Source: Catellatospora coxensis (GTDB lineage: Bacteria; Actinomycetota; Actinomycetes; Mycobacteriales; Micromonosporaceae). Taken from it: a stretch of DNA of 64,000 bases. Below, in pieces: positions 32,909-42,446 of the stretch. The DNA is taken from contig NZ_BONI01000036.1 in the NCBI RefSeq assembly GCF_016862635.1, positions 25,308 to 89,307 on the forward strand, in the 5' to 3' direction. Each line of letters opens with the position of its first letter. Position 1 is the stretch's first letter. A program made the position numbers and the translations under genes. The notes below the pieces were generated by a model that was not told where the DNA came from, searched no databases, and worked only from the letters and a program-made list of their open reading frames with translations.

Positions 32909-35230
32909 CTAGTCGCGGCGCTGGGTGCGCCGGCGCTCGCCGCCCTCGCGGGCCGGGCGGTCGCCGCCCTCGCGGCGCGGGCCGCGGTCGCCGCCCCGGT
33001 CGCCGCCGCGCTCGCCGCCCTCACGGGGGGCCTTGTCGCTGACGATCGGGTTGCCGTCGGGGCCGATCTTGTCCAGGTAGACCTTGCCGCGCGCGTCGAT
33101 GTCGGCGATGACGACCTCGACCTTGTCGCCGACGTTGAGGAAGTCCTCGACGCGGTCGACCCGCTTGCCGTCGCCCACCTTGGAGATGTGCAGCAGGCCG
33201 TCGCGGCCGGGCAGCAGCGAGACGAAGGCGCCGAACGCCGCCGTCTTCACCACGGTGCCCAGGAAGCGGTCGCCCACCTTCGGCAGGGTCGGGTTCGCGA
33301 TGGCGTTGATCCGGTCCACGGCGGCCTGGGCCGACGGGCCGTTGGTCGCGCCGACGTAGATCGTGCCGTCGTCCTCGATGGAGATCTCGGCGCCGGTCTC
33401 GTCCTGGATCGCGTTGATGGTCTGGCCCTTGGGCCCGATCACCATGCCGATCTTGTCGACGGGGATCTTGACCGAGGTCACCCGCGGGGCGTACTCGCTC
33501 ATCTCGCCCGGGGCGGCGATGGCCGCGGCCATCACGCCGAGGATGGTCTGGCGCGCCTCGTGGGCCTGCTGCAGCGCGGCGGCCAGCACGTCCGACGGGA
33601 TGCCGTCGAGCTTGGTGTCCAGCTGCAGGGCGGTCACGAACTCCGGCGTGCCGGCGACCTTGAAGTCCATGTCGCCGAACGCGTCCTCGGCGCCGAGGAT
33701 GTCGGTCAGCGTCACGTACTGGGTCTTGCCGTCCACCTCGTCGGAGATGAGGCCCATGGCGATGCCGGCGACCGGGGCCTTCAGCGGCACACCGGCGCTC
33801 AGCAGCGACATCGTGGACGCGCAGACCGAGCCCATCGAGGTCGAGCCGTTGGAGCCCAGCGCCTCCGACACCTGCCGGATGGCGTACGGGAACTCCTCGC
33901 GCGCCGGCAGCACCGGGATCAGGGCCCGCTCCGCCAGCGCGCCGTGGCCGATCTCGCGGCGCTTCGGCGAGCCGACCCGGCCGGTCTCACCGGTCGAGTA
34001 CGGCGGGAAGTTGTAGTTGTGCATGTAGCGCTTGGTTTTCGCCGGCGACAGCGTGTCCAGCGCCTGCTCCATGCGCAGCATGTTCAGCGTGGTGACGCCC
34101 AGGATCTGGGTCTCGCCCCGCTCGAACAGCGCCGAGCCGTGCACCCGCGGCAGCACCTGCACCTCGGCGGTGAGCTGGCGGATGTCCCGCAGCCCGCGGC
34201 CGTCCATGCGGACGCCGTCACGCAGCACGCGGTTGCGCACCTCGGACTTGGTCACCGACCGGAACGCGGCCGAGACCTCCTTCTCGCGCCCCTCGAACTG
34301 CGGCGCGACCTGGCCGACAACCTTCTCCTTGACCAGGTCGAGGGCCTCTTCGCGATCGGCCTTGCCGGCGATCTTGAGAGCCTCGGCGATCTCGGAGCCC
34401 GCCGCCGCCTTCACGGCCGCGTAGACGTCGTCCTGGTAGTCCAGGAACACCGGGAACTCGGTCACCGGCTTCGCGGCGACCGCGGCCAGCTCGCTCTGCG
34501 CGCGGCACAGCTCGCGGATGGCGACCTTGGCGGCCTCCAGGCCACCGGCCACGATCTCCTCGGTCGGCGCCTGCGCGCCGCCCGCGACCAGCTTGACGGT
34601 GTTCTCCGTCGCCTCGGCCTCGACCATCATCACGGCGACGTCGCCGTCGTCGAGGGTCCGGCCGGCGACCACCATGTCGAAGGTGGCGCGCTCCAGCTCG
34701 GCGTGGGTCGGGAAGGCCACCCACTGGCCGTCGATGTGCGCCACGCGGGTGGCGCCGATCGGGCCGCTGAACGGCAGGCCGGACAGCTTGGTGGACATGC
34801 TGGCCGCGTTGATCGCGACCACGTCGTACGGGTGCTCCGGGTCGAGCGAGAGCACCGTCTCGACGACCTGGACCTCGTTGCGCAGGCCCTTGACGAACGA
34901 CGGGCGCAGCGGCCGGTCGATCAGGCGGCAGGTGAGGATGGCGTCCTCGCTGGGACGGCCCTCGCGGCGGAAGAACGAGCCGGGAATGCGGCCCGCGGCG
35001 TACATCCGCTCCTCGACGTCCACCGTCAGCGGGAAGAAGTCGAAGCTGTCGCGGGGCTGCTTGCTCGCGGTGGTCGCGGAGAGGACCACGGTGTCGCCCA
35101 GCTGGGCGATGACGGAGCCGGCGGCCTGTCGGGCCAGCCGTCCGGTGGAGAAAGTGACCTCACGGGTGCCGAACGACCCGTTGTCGATCACTGCTTTGCT
35201 GGTCTGTTCGCCGAGGTTGTGCTCGGTCAT
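32909..35230 (-). CDS. pnp: Polyribonucleotide nucleotidyltransferase
   Basis: This 773-aa enzyme has two RNase PH-like cores separated by a helical domain, then a KH domain ([19 protein letters not shown], near residue 610) and an S1 domain ([20 protein letters not shown]), and ends in an Arg/Gly/Glu-rich tail of about 45 residues ([19 protein letters not shown]). It degrades RNA phosphorolytically and can add tails; in actinobacteria it may also make ppGpp-type nucleotides (GpsI). ATG 35230 has AAGGAG 12 nt upstream. It follows rpsO on the same strand, as usual; the long leader from 35231 to 35460 between them could hold the usual RNase III or autocontrol site, but none was identified. Confidence 0.96.
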   Translation of the reverse strand: MTEHNLGEQTSKAVIDNGSFGTREVTFSTGRLARQAAGSVIAQLGDTVVLSATTASKQPRDSFDFFPLTVDVEERMYAAGRIPGSFFRREGRPSEDAILTCRLIDRPLRPSFVKGLRNEVQVVETVLSLDPEHPYDVVAINAASMSTKLSGLPFSGPIGATRVAHIDGQWVAFPTHAELERATFDMVVAGRTLDDGDVAVMMVEAEATENTVKLVAGGAQAPTEEIVAGGLEAAKVAIRELCRAQSELAAVAAKPVTEFPVFLDYQDDVYAAVKAAAGSEIAEALKIAGKADREEALDLVKEKVVGQVAPQFEGREKEVSAAFRSVTKSEVRNRVLRDGVRMDGRGLRDIRQLTAEVQVLPRVHGSALFERGETQILGVTTLNMLRMEQALDTLSPAKTKRYMHNYNFPPYSTGETGRVGSPKRREIGHGALAERALIPVLPAREEFPYAIRQVSEALGSNGSTSMGSVCASTMSLLSAGVPLKAPVAGIAMGLISDEVDGKTQYVTLTDILGAEDAFGDMDFKVAGTPEFVTALQLDTKLDGIPSDVLAAALQQAHEARQTILGVMAAAIAAPGEMSEYAPRVTSVKIPVDKIGMVIGPKGQTINAIQDETGAEISIEDDGTIYVGATNGPSAQAAVDRINAIANPTLPKVGDRFLGTVVKTAAFGAFVSLLPGRDGLLHISKVGDGKRVDRVEDFLNVGDKVEVVIADIDARGKVYLDKIGPDGNPIVSDKAPREGGERGGDRGGDRGPRREGGDRPAREGGERRRTQRRD

Positions 35231-35427
35231 GAAGCTGTGTGCTCCTTCTGTCGCGGCACGTGCCGCCCGTTGCCGGTAGGACAGTCGGTCTTCGATCGAA
35301 GCGCCCGGAGCTCGCTCCGGACACCACTACCGAGGACCGACCCGAACCGGCCGGCCTGGGTGTGTTGCTTGCGCCAGGCCCGGTGTTCCTCCCGACGGCG
35401 GGTCCGTGCCAGGTGTATTCAAACGTC

Positions 35428-35453
35428 GGGGGAGCGACTGGCGCCGCTCCCCC
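35428..35453. terminator. rpsO terminator or processing hairpin
   Basis: GGGGGAGCG and CGCTCCCCC pair around 8 nt, 7 nt past the rpsO stop on the minus strand. Confidence 0.65.
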
Positions 35454-35460
35454 GTCAGAA

Positions 35461-35730
35461 CTATCGGCGCAGGCCGAGGCGCTCGATGAGCGCACGGTAG
35501 CGGGCGATGTCCGACTTCTGCAGGTAGGCCAGCAGCCGCTTGCGGCGGCCGACCAGCAGCAGCAGACCACGACGGCTGTGGTGGTCGTGCTTGTGCTGCT
35601 TGAGGTGCTCCGTAAGATCCTGGATCCGCTTGGTGAGGACCGCCACCTGGACCTCCGGCGAACCGGTGTCGCCTTCGACGGTGGCGTAGTCCGCCATGAT
35701 CTGGGTCTTGACTTCAGCGTCGAGCGCCAT
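35461..35730 (-). CDS. rpsO: Ribosomal protein uS15
   Basis: This 89-aa protein is the standard length for S15. It has the conserved [16 protein letters not shown] motif and the helix-rich [19 protein letters not shown] and [13 protein letters not shown] segments that bind 16S rRNA helix 22. ATG 35730 begins the typical [12 protein letters not shown] sequence. It is followed by a hairpin, then pnp. Confidence 0.97.
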   Translation of the reverse strand: MALDAEVKTQIMADYATVEGDTGSPEVQVAVLTKRIQDLTEHLKQHKHDHHSRRGLLLLVGRRKRLLAYLQKSDIARYRALIERLGLRR

Positions 35731-35911
35731 GGTCTCCCTAACTGTGGGTTCTGTGCCACCCGATATCCCGCGGCGTCGTGCAGGCATACCGGGCCGACAC
35801 CGGTGACCCGGTGTCCCCTCCAGGCTACCAGTCGGTGAGATACCACCCCGCCGGGATACGCAAACTACGCGTTCCCCGCGCCGCGTCGCACCAGTTCAAG
35901 ATCAGTTTCTC

Positions 35912-35948
35912 CGGTCATGATCCGCCCTCCGATCACCGATCATGACCG
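35912..35948. terminator. Inverted repeat downstream of ribF
   Basis: CGGTCATGATC at 35912-35922 and its complement at 35938-35948 pair perfectly, 22 nt past the ribF stop. Probable ribF terminator. The rest of the 240-nt gap up to rpsO holds no gene. Confidence 0.5.
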
Positions 35949-35970
35949 AAGACGACGATCTCCGTCGGCC

Positions 35971-36909
35971 CTACGGCACGGGCACTCCCAGCACCGCCCG
36001 GGTGCGGGCCACGTCGTCCTCGATGGCCTCGACCAGGGCGGCGACGCCGTCGAACTTCAGCGTCGGGCGCAGGTGGCTGACGAAGTCGAGGGCGAGGCGC
36101 TCGCCGTAGAGGTCGCCGGCGAAGTCGAGCACGTACGCCTCGACGCGGCGGTCCTGCCCCGCGAACGTGGGGTTCGTCCCGATCGACACCGCGGCGGGCA
36201 GGCGCTCGTTGCCGCGCACCAGCCAGGCCGCGTACACGCCGTCGGCGGGCACCGCGGCGTACTTGGCGACCATCAGGTTGGCGGTCGGGAAGCCGATCTC
36301 CCGGCCGCGCTGGTCGCCGCGGACCACGACGCCCTCCAGCCGGTGCGGGCGGCCCAGCACCGCCGCGGCGGCCTCCACGTCACCGGCGTCCACGCAGGCC
36401 CGCACGTACGTCGAGGAGTAGACCGTGCCGTCGGCGGTGACCAGCGGGGCCGACTCGACCGCGAAGCCGAACGTGCGGCCCAGCTTGGCCAGCAGCTCCA
36501 CGTCCCCGGCCGCCTTGTGCCCGAACCGGAAGTTCTCCCCCACCACGACCAGCGCCGCGTGCAGGTGCTCGACCAGCACGTCGTGCACGAACCGGTCCGC
36601 GTCGAGCTTCGAGAAGTCGAGCGTGAACGGCTGCACGCAGAGCACGTCGACGCCCAGGCCGGCCAGCAGCTCGGCCTTGCGCTGCGGGGAGGTCAGCATC
36701 GCCGGGTGCGAGCCGGGCCGGACCACCTCGGACGGGTGCGGGTCGAAGGTCAGCACCACGGCGGGCAGGCCCATCTCCCGGGCCCGTTTCACGGCGTGGC
36801 CGATGGTCTGCTGGTGTCCCGTGTGCACACCGTCGAAGACGCCGATGGTGACGACCGCGCGGCCCCAGCCACCCGGCGCCGCGTCGTACCCCCGCCAACG
36901 CTGCATCAC
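35971..36909 (-). CDS. ribF: Bifunctional riboflavin kinase/FAD synthetase
   Basis: This 312-aa enzyme has an N-terminal FAD-synthetase domain with the nucleotidyltransferase motif GVFDGVHTGHQQ (near residue 23) and VVVGENFRFGHKAAGD, and a C-terminal kinase domain (GREIGFPTANL, then ADGVYAAWL). It converts riboflavin to FMN and FAD. The start is GTG 36909, overlapping the truB stop by 4 nt; an ATG one codon in (36906) would instead give a 1-nt overlap. Either way it is translationally coupled to truB. Confidence 0.95.
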   Translation of the reverse strand: MMQRWRGYDAAPGGWGRAVVTIGVFDGVHTGHQQTIGHAVKRAREMGLPAVVLTFDPHPSEVVRPGSHPAMLTSPQRKAELLAGLGVDVLCVQPFTLDFSKLDADRFVHDVLVEHLHAALVVVGENFRFGHKAAGDVELLAKLGRTFGFAVESAPLVTADGTVYSSTYVRACVDAGDVEAAAAVLGRPHRLEGVVVRGDQRGREIGFPTANLMVAKYAAVPADGVYAAWLVRGNERLPAAVSIGTNPTFAGQDRRVEAYVLDFAGDLYGERLALDFVSHLRPTLKFDGVAALVEAIEDDVARTRAVLGVPVP

Positions 36910-37814
36910 TGCTCGCCTCCCACCAGCACGATCTCCGCCTTGGCCCGGCCGCCGCGCTCGGACATGACGGCCAGCGCGGCCCCGTCCGGGCCCACCACAC
37001 CGTACGGCCCGGCCTGGCCGACCGCGGGCAGCGGCCCGCCGTGCGACACGATCTTCGCGGCGTCCGCGTCGACGGTGCGCACCGGCATGGCGCGGCCCAG
37101 GGCCTGCGCCAGCGGCAGCGCCACCGGGTCGGCGAGCTCCGCGAGCTGTTCCAGGGTGTACGCCTCGGCGAGGGTGAACCCGCCCACGGCCGTACGCCGT
37201 AGCGCGGTCAGGTGACCACCGACACCCAGCACGGCGCCCAGGTCACGGGCGATCGCCCGGATGTAGGTGCCCGACGAGCAGGCCACCTCGACGGCGACGT
37301 CCACCACGTCCTCGGTCCGGGTGATCTCGGACACGTCGATCCGGGAGATGGTCACCCGGCGCGCGGGCAGCTCGACCTGCTCGCCCTGGCGCACCCGGTG
37401 GTACGAGCGCACCCCGTTCACCTTGATCGCGCTGACCGCGGACGGCACCTGGTCGACCTCGCCGGTCAGCGCGGCCAGCCCGGCCCGGATCTGCTCGTCG
37501 GTGACGTGCCCCGCGGGCGTGGTGGCGGTGACGTCACCCTCGGCGTCGTCGGTGACCGTGTCCTGCCCCAGCCGGATCACGCCCCGGTAGACCTTGGCCG
37601 TGCCCACCACGTACGTGAGCAGCCGGGTGGCCTTGCCGACGCCGAGCACGAGCACCCCGGTCGCCATCGGGTCGAGCGTGCCGCCGTGGCCGACCTTGCG
37701 GGTGCCCGCGATCCGCCGCACCCGGGCCACCACGTCGTGCGACGTCATGCCGCCGGCCTTGTCGACCACGATCAGCCCGTCGGTCACCGGGCGCTCGTTC
37801 TTCCTGCTGCTCAC
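36906..37814 (-). CDS. truB: tRNA pseudouridine(55) synthase
   Basis: This 302-aa enzyme makes pseudouridine 55 in the T-loop of tRNAs. Visible are the catalytic Asp in GHGGTLDPMATGVLVL (near residue 48), YRGVIRLGQDT and RIARDLG-type binding (CSSGTYIRAIARDLGA), and a C-terminal PUA-like extension. GTG 37814 (MSSRKNERPVTDG) was preferred because GAGGAG stands 4 nt before it; GTG 37787 would give a shorter 293-aa form with no clear site. It is coupled to ribF downstream. Confidence 0.95.
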   Translation of the reverse strand: MSSRKNERPVTDGLIVVDKAGGMTSHDVVARVRRIAGTRKVGHGGTLDPMATGVLVLGVGKATRLLTYVVGTAKVYRGVIRLGQDTVTDDAEGDVTATTPAGHVTDEQIRAGLAALTGEVDQVPSAVSAIKVNGVRSYHRVRQGEQVELPARRVTISRIDVSEITRTEDVVDVAVEVACSSGTYIRAIARDLGAVLGVGGHLTALRRTAVGGFTLAEAYTLEQLAELADPVALPLAQALGRAMPVRTVDADAAKIVSHGGPLPAVGQAGPYGVVGPDGAALAVMSERGGRAKAEIVLVGGEQ

Positions 37815-37924
37815 GCTTCTCCTCGCTGCGCTCACCGTCGCGAGCCCGACCGCGCCGCGACCGGAGCCGGTCCGGCTGCGGCCGCGACGCGGCACGTCGC
37901 GCGCATGCTCGGGCCCCGTCCAGC

Positions 37925-39271
37925 CTAGGGTGCGGCGGGGACCGGTCCCGGGCTGGGCACGGCCCAGCCGCCGGTGCGCATCCGCAGCAGCAGCGCGACG
38001 AAACGCACCACCATGAACATCGTCAAACCGGCCCACACCCCGCTCAACCCGAGCTGGAGGTAGTAGGCGAGCCAGGTCAGCGGCAGGAAGCCGGCCACCG
38101 CGGCGACGATGGTGAGGTTGCGCAGGTACGCGACGTCGCCCGCGCCGATCAGGACCCCGTCGAGGGCGAACACGATCCCGCCCAGTGGCAGCAGCACGAG
38201 GAACCACGGCCAGATCAGCGCGGTCTGTTCCCATACCGCGGGATCATCGACGAACAGCGCGGGCAGCACGGCCACGCCGGCGCCGAGCACGACGGCGAAC
38301 GCGACCCCGCACCAGCCGCTGAGCCAGGCGATGCGGCGCGCGGTGTGCTTGGCCGCGGGCGCGTCCCCGGCCCCCAGCTCCGCGCCGACCAGCGACTGCG
38401 CGGCGATCGCCACCGAGTCCAGCACCAGCGCGCTGAAGAACCACAGCTGCAGGGCGATCTGGTGGGCGGCCAGCGCGGCCGCGCCGAACCGGGCCGCCAC
38501 CGCCGCCGCGGACAGGAAGCAGGCCTGGAACGCCGCGCCCCGCACGATCAGGTTGCCGTTGACCGACAGCTGGCGGCGCAGCACGTCCCAGTGCGGCGCG
38601 AGCGGCACCCGCTCCACGATCAGCGCCCGCAGGAACAGCGCGCCCGAGGCGGCCTGCGCGACCACGTTCGCCCAGGCCGAGCCGACCATGCCCCAGCCCA
38701 GCCCGTACACCAGCAGCGGGCACAGCACGGCCGAGGCCAGGTTCGCGCCGAGCACGTACCGCAGCGGGCGGCGGGTGTCCTGCACCCCGCGCATCCAGCC
38801 GTTGCCGGCCATCGCCAGCAGGATGAACGGCGCGCCCAGGCAGGCGACCCGCAGCCACAACTCGGCCTGCGCGGCGACCTCGGCAGACTCGGGGCCGTTG
38901 CCGGACAGCGCCCGGGTCAGCGGCCCGGCGAACACCTGCGCCGCGACGACCAGCGCCAGCCCGGCGAGCACGGCCAGCCAGGTGGCCTGCACGCCCTCCT
39001 GCACGGCCCCGGCCCGGTCGCCCGCCCCGAAGCGGCGCGCGGCCCGGCCCGTGGTCCCGTACGCCAGCACGTTGCCGAGCCAGACGGCCAGCCCGAGCAC
39101 GGTGCCGGCCATGCCGAGCGCGGCCAGCGGCACCCGGCCCAGGTGTCCCACCACGGCGGTGTCGACGAGCACGTACAGCGGCTCGGCGGCCAGCACCACC
39201 AGCGCGGGCAGTGCGAGCGCCGCGATCCGGCGGTATCCGGTGACGGCCGGAGTCCGTGCCGTCGCGGTCAC
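37925..39271 (-). CDS. MATE-family multidrug/organic-cation exporter (DinF-type)
   Basis: This 448-aa protein has about twelve transmembrane helices and MATE features: PLYVLVDTAVVGHLGRVPLAALGMAG near the N-terminus, GVQDTRRPLRYVLGANLASAV in the middle, and AAHQIALQLWFFSALVLDSVAIAAQ at the start of the second half. It resembles DinF, in the same syntenic place as Rv2836c (known from the reference genome, not tested here). MATE proteins export drugs or cationic metabolites using sodium or protons. The GTG start overlaps the preceding PH-like gene's stop by 4 nt. Confidence 0.9.
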   Translation of the reverse strand: MTATARTPAVTGYRRIAALALPALVVLAAEPLYVLVDTAVVGHLGRVPLAALGMAGTVLGLAVWLGNVLAYGTTGRAARRFGAGDRAGAVQEGVQATWLAVLAGLALVVAAQVFAGPLTRALSGNGPESAEVAAQAELWLRVACLGAPFILLAMAGNGWMRGVQDTRRPLRYVLGANLASAVLCPLLVYGLGWGMVGSAWANVVAQAASGALFLRALIVERVPLAPHWDVLRRQLSVNGNLIVRGAAFQACFLSAAAVAARFGAAALAAHQIALQLWFFSALVLDSVAIAAQSLVGAELGAGDAPAAKHTARRIAWLSGWCGVAFAVVLGAGVAVLPALFVDDPAVWEQTALIWPWFLVLLPLGGIVFALDGVLIGAGDVAYLRNLTIVAAVAGFLPLTWLAYYLQLGLSGVWAGLTMFMVVRFVALLLRMRTGGWAVPSPGPVPAAP

Positions 39272-40062
39272 GGCAGCACCACAGCGGGTTCCGCACCGGG
39301 ATCGGCCGCGGCCGCGCCGACGGTCTCGACTGCGCTCCGACCCGCGTCGGCGAGGTAGGCCGCACGGCGGCGGGCGAGTTCGGCGGGCGCGCCGATGGCG
39401 GTGCGGTCCTCGGGCACGGCGGCATAGTGGCGCAGCGTGTGCACCAGGAACTCCTGGTCGACGTCGAACCGGTCGAGCCGGGCCCGAACGGTCCCCAGCC
39501 CTCGGCCGGGCACGTCGACGGTGAGCGACAGCTCGTCGGCCAGCCCTGAACTCGTCACCCGCACCACGGTGAGCTGGGCCCACGGCACGCGCCGGGTGCG
39601 CAGGCGGCGCACGAGCACGGCGCCGGGGGTGAGCACGATCCGCGCCGGGCGCAGTCCCACCAGCGCGGCGAGGAGCAGGACGAGGGGCACCGCGACGTAC
39701 GGGTCCACGCCCCAGGCGAAACCGGCGACCGCCAGCAGGTAGGCCACGTTCGCGTGATGGCGCGGCGAGGCGGCCGTCGTGAAGCCCGACGGGGCCAGCG
39801 GCGTCAGCACCGGTGCGCGGCGCAGCCGCCACAGCGGCCGGACGGCGAGCAGGTAGCCGAGGCAGGTGGCGACGACCGTCGCGCCGGACGCCAGCCGCCC
39901 GATCCAGAGGTCGCCCGGCAGTTCCGCGACCACGGCGGCGGCCAGCAGGCCGGCACCGCCGACGGCCCAGGCCGCGACACGCAGCCGGCGGGTCTGCAGG
40001 GCCAGGTCCGCGAGGAGGTCGTCGATGGCGGGGGCCGCCGGCACGGCTGTCGAGGACATCAC
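39268..40062 (-). CDS. Membrane protein with PH-like C-terminal domain
   Basis: This 264-aa protein has about four transmembrane helices (residues 30-90 and 110-140), then a soluble beta-rich domain (RIVLTPGAVLVRRLRTRRVPWAQLTVVRVT...LSLTVDVPGRG). This resembles bacterial PH domains, which begin with a membrane-proximal L-x(2)-G-V-x-V-R-x(3)-R-x(2)-W pattern. The rest is unknown. It is translationally coupled to the MATE exporter and lies upstream of it. Function unclear. Confidence 0.6.
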   Translation of the reverse strand: MMSSTAVPAAPAIDDLLADLALQTRRLRVAAWAVGGAGLLAAAVVAELPGDLWIGRLASGATVVATCLGYLLAVRPLWRLRRAPVLTPLAPSGFTTAASPRHHANVAYLLAVAGFAWGVDPYVAVPLVLLLAALVGLRPARIVLTPGAVLVRRLRTRRVPWAQLTVVRVTSSGLADELSLTVDVPGRGLGTVRARLDRFDVDQEFLVHTLRHYAAVPEDRTAIGAPAELARRRAAYLADAGRSAVETVGAAAADPGAEPAVVLP

Positions 40063-40116
40063 GACAGCGTAGACGCAGCGATCACCCCGCCGGGTCCCCG
40101 TTTTCCGCGGGGTGGA

Positions 40117-40212
40117 CTACTGCCGGGTGTCCATGGAGGTCTGCAGGGCGCGACGGGCCTGCTCGCGCTCCGCCTCGGTGGGCTGCGGCTGGGGCTTCTT
40201 CGACGTAGGCAT
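40117..40212 (-). CDS. Small hypothetical protein (31 aa)
   Basis: MPTSKKPQPQPTEAEREQAR, then RALQTSMDTRQ: a short, highly charged, proline- and glutamine-containing frame. The ATG at 40212 has a good GGAAGGA site about 7 nt upstream, and the frame ends 35 nt before a possible hairpin. No known family is recognised. It is too short to judge by codon use, but the ribosome-binding site and isolated position support translation. Could also be a decoy. Confidence 0.4.
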   Translation of the reverse strand: MPTSKKPQPQPTEAEREQARRALQTSMDTRQ

Positions 40213-40539
40213 GGGACATTCCTTCCAAGAACAACAACGGGTCAACTTCGTCGCACGGTCGCGTCAGGGACGCGCCGTGCTCGTCTAGTCCGCCGCCGCT
40301 CTCGGGATCGCCGAGGTGTATCGCCGGTGTGACTGCCACGGGGCCGCAGGTCGTTGTGGACCACAGGCGGTGCCGCTAGAGGCAAAACTATCGTTCAGGT
40401 CCACATCCTGCACAGCTGTTCCCACATCACGGAACACCCAACCACCCGACCCCCTGCTGAACGTCACCTGAACGCACGACCAGTCGGATATGTCCGATTG
40501 CTGATCCGTCACACCACCGCGTGCCACACTCTCGTGCCG
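40213..40539. other. Intergenic region, no gene seen
   Basis: About 330 nt between the 31-aa frame and the next hairpin. The G+C is lower than elsewhere (for example ATCGTTCAGGTCCACATC). Short frames across it have no start site with a ribosome-binding sequence and no recognisable domain. It probably carries the promoter of the 31-aa gene. Confidence 0.5.
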
Positions 40540-40598
40540 CAACTCTTAAAAAGTCGCGGCGTCGAAGGCACCGCAAGCGCGCGACTCTTTAAGAGTTG
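40540..40598. terminator. Inverted repeat below the DUF6186 gene
   Basis: CAACTCTTAAAAAGTCGCG and its partner at 40580-40598 pair with a single mismatch, with a 21-nt loop; the A/T-rich arms stand out in this GC-rich DNA. It lies 33 nt past the DUF6186 stop (minus strand). Likely the terminator. Confidence 0.55.
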
Positions 40599-40630
40599 TG
40601 CGCGAAGGGGCCGGGCGAGCAGAAGCGGGG

Positions 40631-40849
40631 TCAGCGGGCGAGGAAGTGCCAGCCGAGCCAGAACCAGAAGCTGAGGATGGCGAGGCGGCCGACCGGGATG
40701 CCGCCTACGTCGTAGCGCATGACCAGGGCGGATACGTCGCCGACGGTCGGGATGCGGGAGCCGGGACGGCGGGCGGCCCACTCGACGGCGAGCACCGCGA
40801 GCCCGGCGAGCACGAAGCCGGCGATAGCGAGGAAGCGGGTCAGGCTCAT
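40631..40849 (-). CDS. Small membrane protein (DUF6186-like)
   Basis: This 72-aa protein has an N-terminal helix (FLAIAGFVLAGLAVLAVEWAA), a conserved basic loop (RRPGSRIPTVGDVSALVMRYDVGGIPVGR) and a C-terminal aromatic helix ending WFWLGWHFLAR, a pattern I recall from DUF6186 proteins of Micromonosporaceae. No function known. ATG 40849 overlaps the preceding gene's stop by 4 nt, so the two are coupled. Confidence 0.65.
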   Translation of the reverse strand: MSLTRFLAIAGFVLAGLAVLAVEWAARRPGSRIPTVGDVSALVMRYDVGGIPVGRLAILSFWFWLGWHFLAR

Positions 40850-41253
40850 CGGCGCACCAGCCCCCAGAAGCCGGCCAGCCAGGCGAAGTACGCCATGGAC
40901 CGCAGCAGGTAGCCGTCGAGCAGCGGGTCGGCCAGCAGGGACAGCGTGGGGTAGTCGTGCGTGGAGCCCATGGCGAACGTGACGACCTCGACGATCGCGA
41001 ACACGCCGATCGGCACGAGCCACCACGCCACCCCGGGCAGCAGCGTCACCGGCGCGGCCCGGCGCGGCAGGCGCGAGGACATGCCCGCCAGCATCAGACC
41101 GCCGCCCAGCGCCAGCACGTACAGGTTCGCGGCCAGCGAGAACGACGGAAGCAGTCCGCCGATCAGCGCGAACGGGACGAACACCGGCAGCATGACCTGT
41201 GCCCGCGCCCAGGGCGACACCGGCTCGACGGTGAGCTCAGGACGCTGTTCCAT
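40846..41253 (-). CDS. Hypothetical four-helix membrane protein
   Basis: This 135-aa protein has about four hydrophobic helices (residues 20-38, 42-58, 75-97 and 115-134) with a short cytoplasmic N-terminus (MEQRPELTVEPVSPWARAQ). I do not recognise the family. It starts at ATG 41253 and is coupled to the small DUF6186-like gene by a 4-nt overlap. A family D hairpin lies just upstream, 65 nt from its start. Confidence 0.65.
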   Translation of the reverse strand: MEQRPELTVEPVSPWARAQVMLPVFVPFALIGGLLPSFSLAANLYVLALGGGLMLAGMSSRLPRRAAPVTLLPGVAWWLVPIGVFAIVEVVTFAMGSTHDYPTLSLLADPLLDGYLLRSMAYFAWLAGFWGLVRR

Positions 41254-41318
41254 GACCTGATTGTGCTCCGTTGACCGGTCTTCCGGGAGATCTTTGCGCC
41301 GGGAGAGCGGGGTGGCGA

Positions 41319-41388
41319 GCAAGATCGCCGGTTCAGGTCGGTTTCTGCGGCTCAACCGCAGATCACGAACCCGAACAGCGATCTTGCC
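41319..41388. repeat. Family D inverted repeat, copy 2
   Basis: GCAAGATCGCCGGTTC (41319-41334) and GAACAGCGATCTTGCC (41373-41388) pair with a small bulge, around an inner perfect 7-bp stem TCTGCGG-CTCAA-CCGCAGA. It lies 24 nt beyond the nrnA stop on the minus strand. Probable terminator. Confidence 0.5.
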
Positions 41389-41411
41389 GACGCGTGACGC
41401 CGACGGGCGGG

Positions 41412-42446
41412 TCAGCCCTGCGCCGCCAGGCGCTCGCGTACCGCGTCGATGATCTCTTCGGCGGTGCCGTGGCCGGTGAAGCCGGCCGCCAGCCGGTGCC
41501 CGCCGCCGCCCATGGCGACCGCGATACGGCTCACGTCCGCGCCGCCCTTGCTCCGCATGGACACCGCCCACTCGGTGGGCGCGACCTGCTTGAGCAGCAG
41601 CGCGACGTCGGCCTCGGCGACGCAGCGCACCGAGTCGATGAGCGCCTCCAGCACGTACGGCGGCTGGTCGTGCTTGCGCAGGTCGTCGAGCGTGGCCACG
41701 GCGTACACCAGCCCGCGCCCGCCCGCCGACGCCGGCTCCAGCTGCGCGCGGCCCATCACCTCGCCGAACAGGCGCACCGCACCGAACGGGCGGCTGTCGA
41801 AGATCCGGCGCGAGATCGCCCCGACGTCGATGCCGGTGGCCACCAACCGTGCCGCGAGCTCGTGCACCTCGGGCGTGGTCAGGTCGAATTTGAACGAGCC
41901 GGTGTCGGTGACCAGGGCGATGTACAGGCACTCGGCCATGTCCCGGTCCAGCGGCACGTCCAGGCGGCGCAGCAGCTCCGCGGCGACCACCGAGGTCGCG
42001 GCGGCGCACGGGTCGACCAGCGACACCTTGCCGAAGCCGGTGTTGGAGGCGTGGTGGTCCAGCACCAGGCTGACCGTCGCGGTCTCCAGCCGGTCCACCA
42101 GCGCGCCCAGCCGCGACTCGCTGGCCGCGTCGAAGGTCACCAGCAGGTCCGGGGCCGGGTCGGCCTCGGCCTCGGGGATCAGCAGGTCCATCGCCGGCAT
42201 GTGCAGCGGCTCCGGCACCGTCAGCGGGCCGGGGAAGGTGCACTGCAGCGAGGTCACGCCGAGCCGGCGCAGCCCCTGGGCGAAACCCAGCATGCTGCCC
42301 AGCGCGTCACCGTCGGGGTTGACGTGGCACACCAGCAGGACCCGGGCCCCCGGCCGCAGGCCGGTGCGCACCGCGTCGACCGCGGCGGCCCAGTCCTGCT
42401 CGGTCGGGCGGCCCGTGGTCCCGGCGGCCGGCGTGGTCGCCTTCAC
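41412..42446 (-). CDS. DHH/DHHA1 phosphoesterase, NrnA-type oligoribonuclease/pAp phosphatase
   Basis: This 344-aa protein has the DHH domain (LVCHVNPDGDALGSMLGF with the first metal ligands, VLDHHASNTGFG for the DHH motif, YIALVTDTGSFKF) and the C-terminal DHHA1 domain ending in GGGGHRLAAGF. This matches NrnA, which degrades short RNA and 3'-phosphoadenosine 5'-phosphate and may also hydrolyse cyclic dinucleotide products. The position beside rbfA is that of Rv2837c. GTG 42446 overlaps the rbfA stop by 4 nt. Confidence 0.92.
   Translation of the reverse strand: MKATTPAAGTTGRPTEQDWAAAVDAVRTGLRPGARVLLVCHVNPDGDALGSMLGFAQGLRRLGVTSLQCTFPGPLTVPEPLHMPAMDLLIPEAEADPAPDLLVTFDAASESRLGALVDRLETATVSLVLDHHASNTGFGKVSLVDPCAAATSVVAAELLRRLDVPLDRDMAECLYIALVTDTGSFKFDLTTPEVHELAARLVATGIDVGAISRRIFDSRPFGAVRLFGEVMGRAQLEPASAGGRGLVYAVATLDDLRKHDQPPYVLEALIDSVRCVAEADVALLLKQVAPTEWAVSMRSKGGADVSRIAVAMGGGGHRLAAGFTGHGTAEEIIDAVRERLAAQG

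Noticed and set aside
35231..35460. A small gene in the rpsO-pnp spacer
   Set aside because: The open frames there have no start site or conserved motif; this is the untranslated leader of pnp plus the rpsO hairpin.
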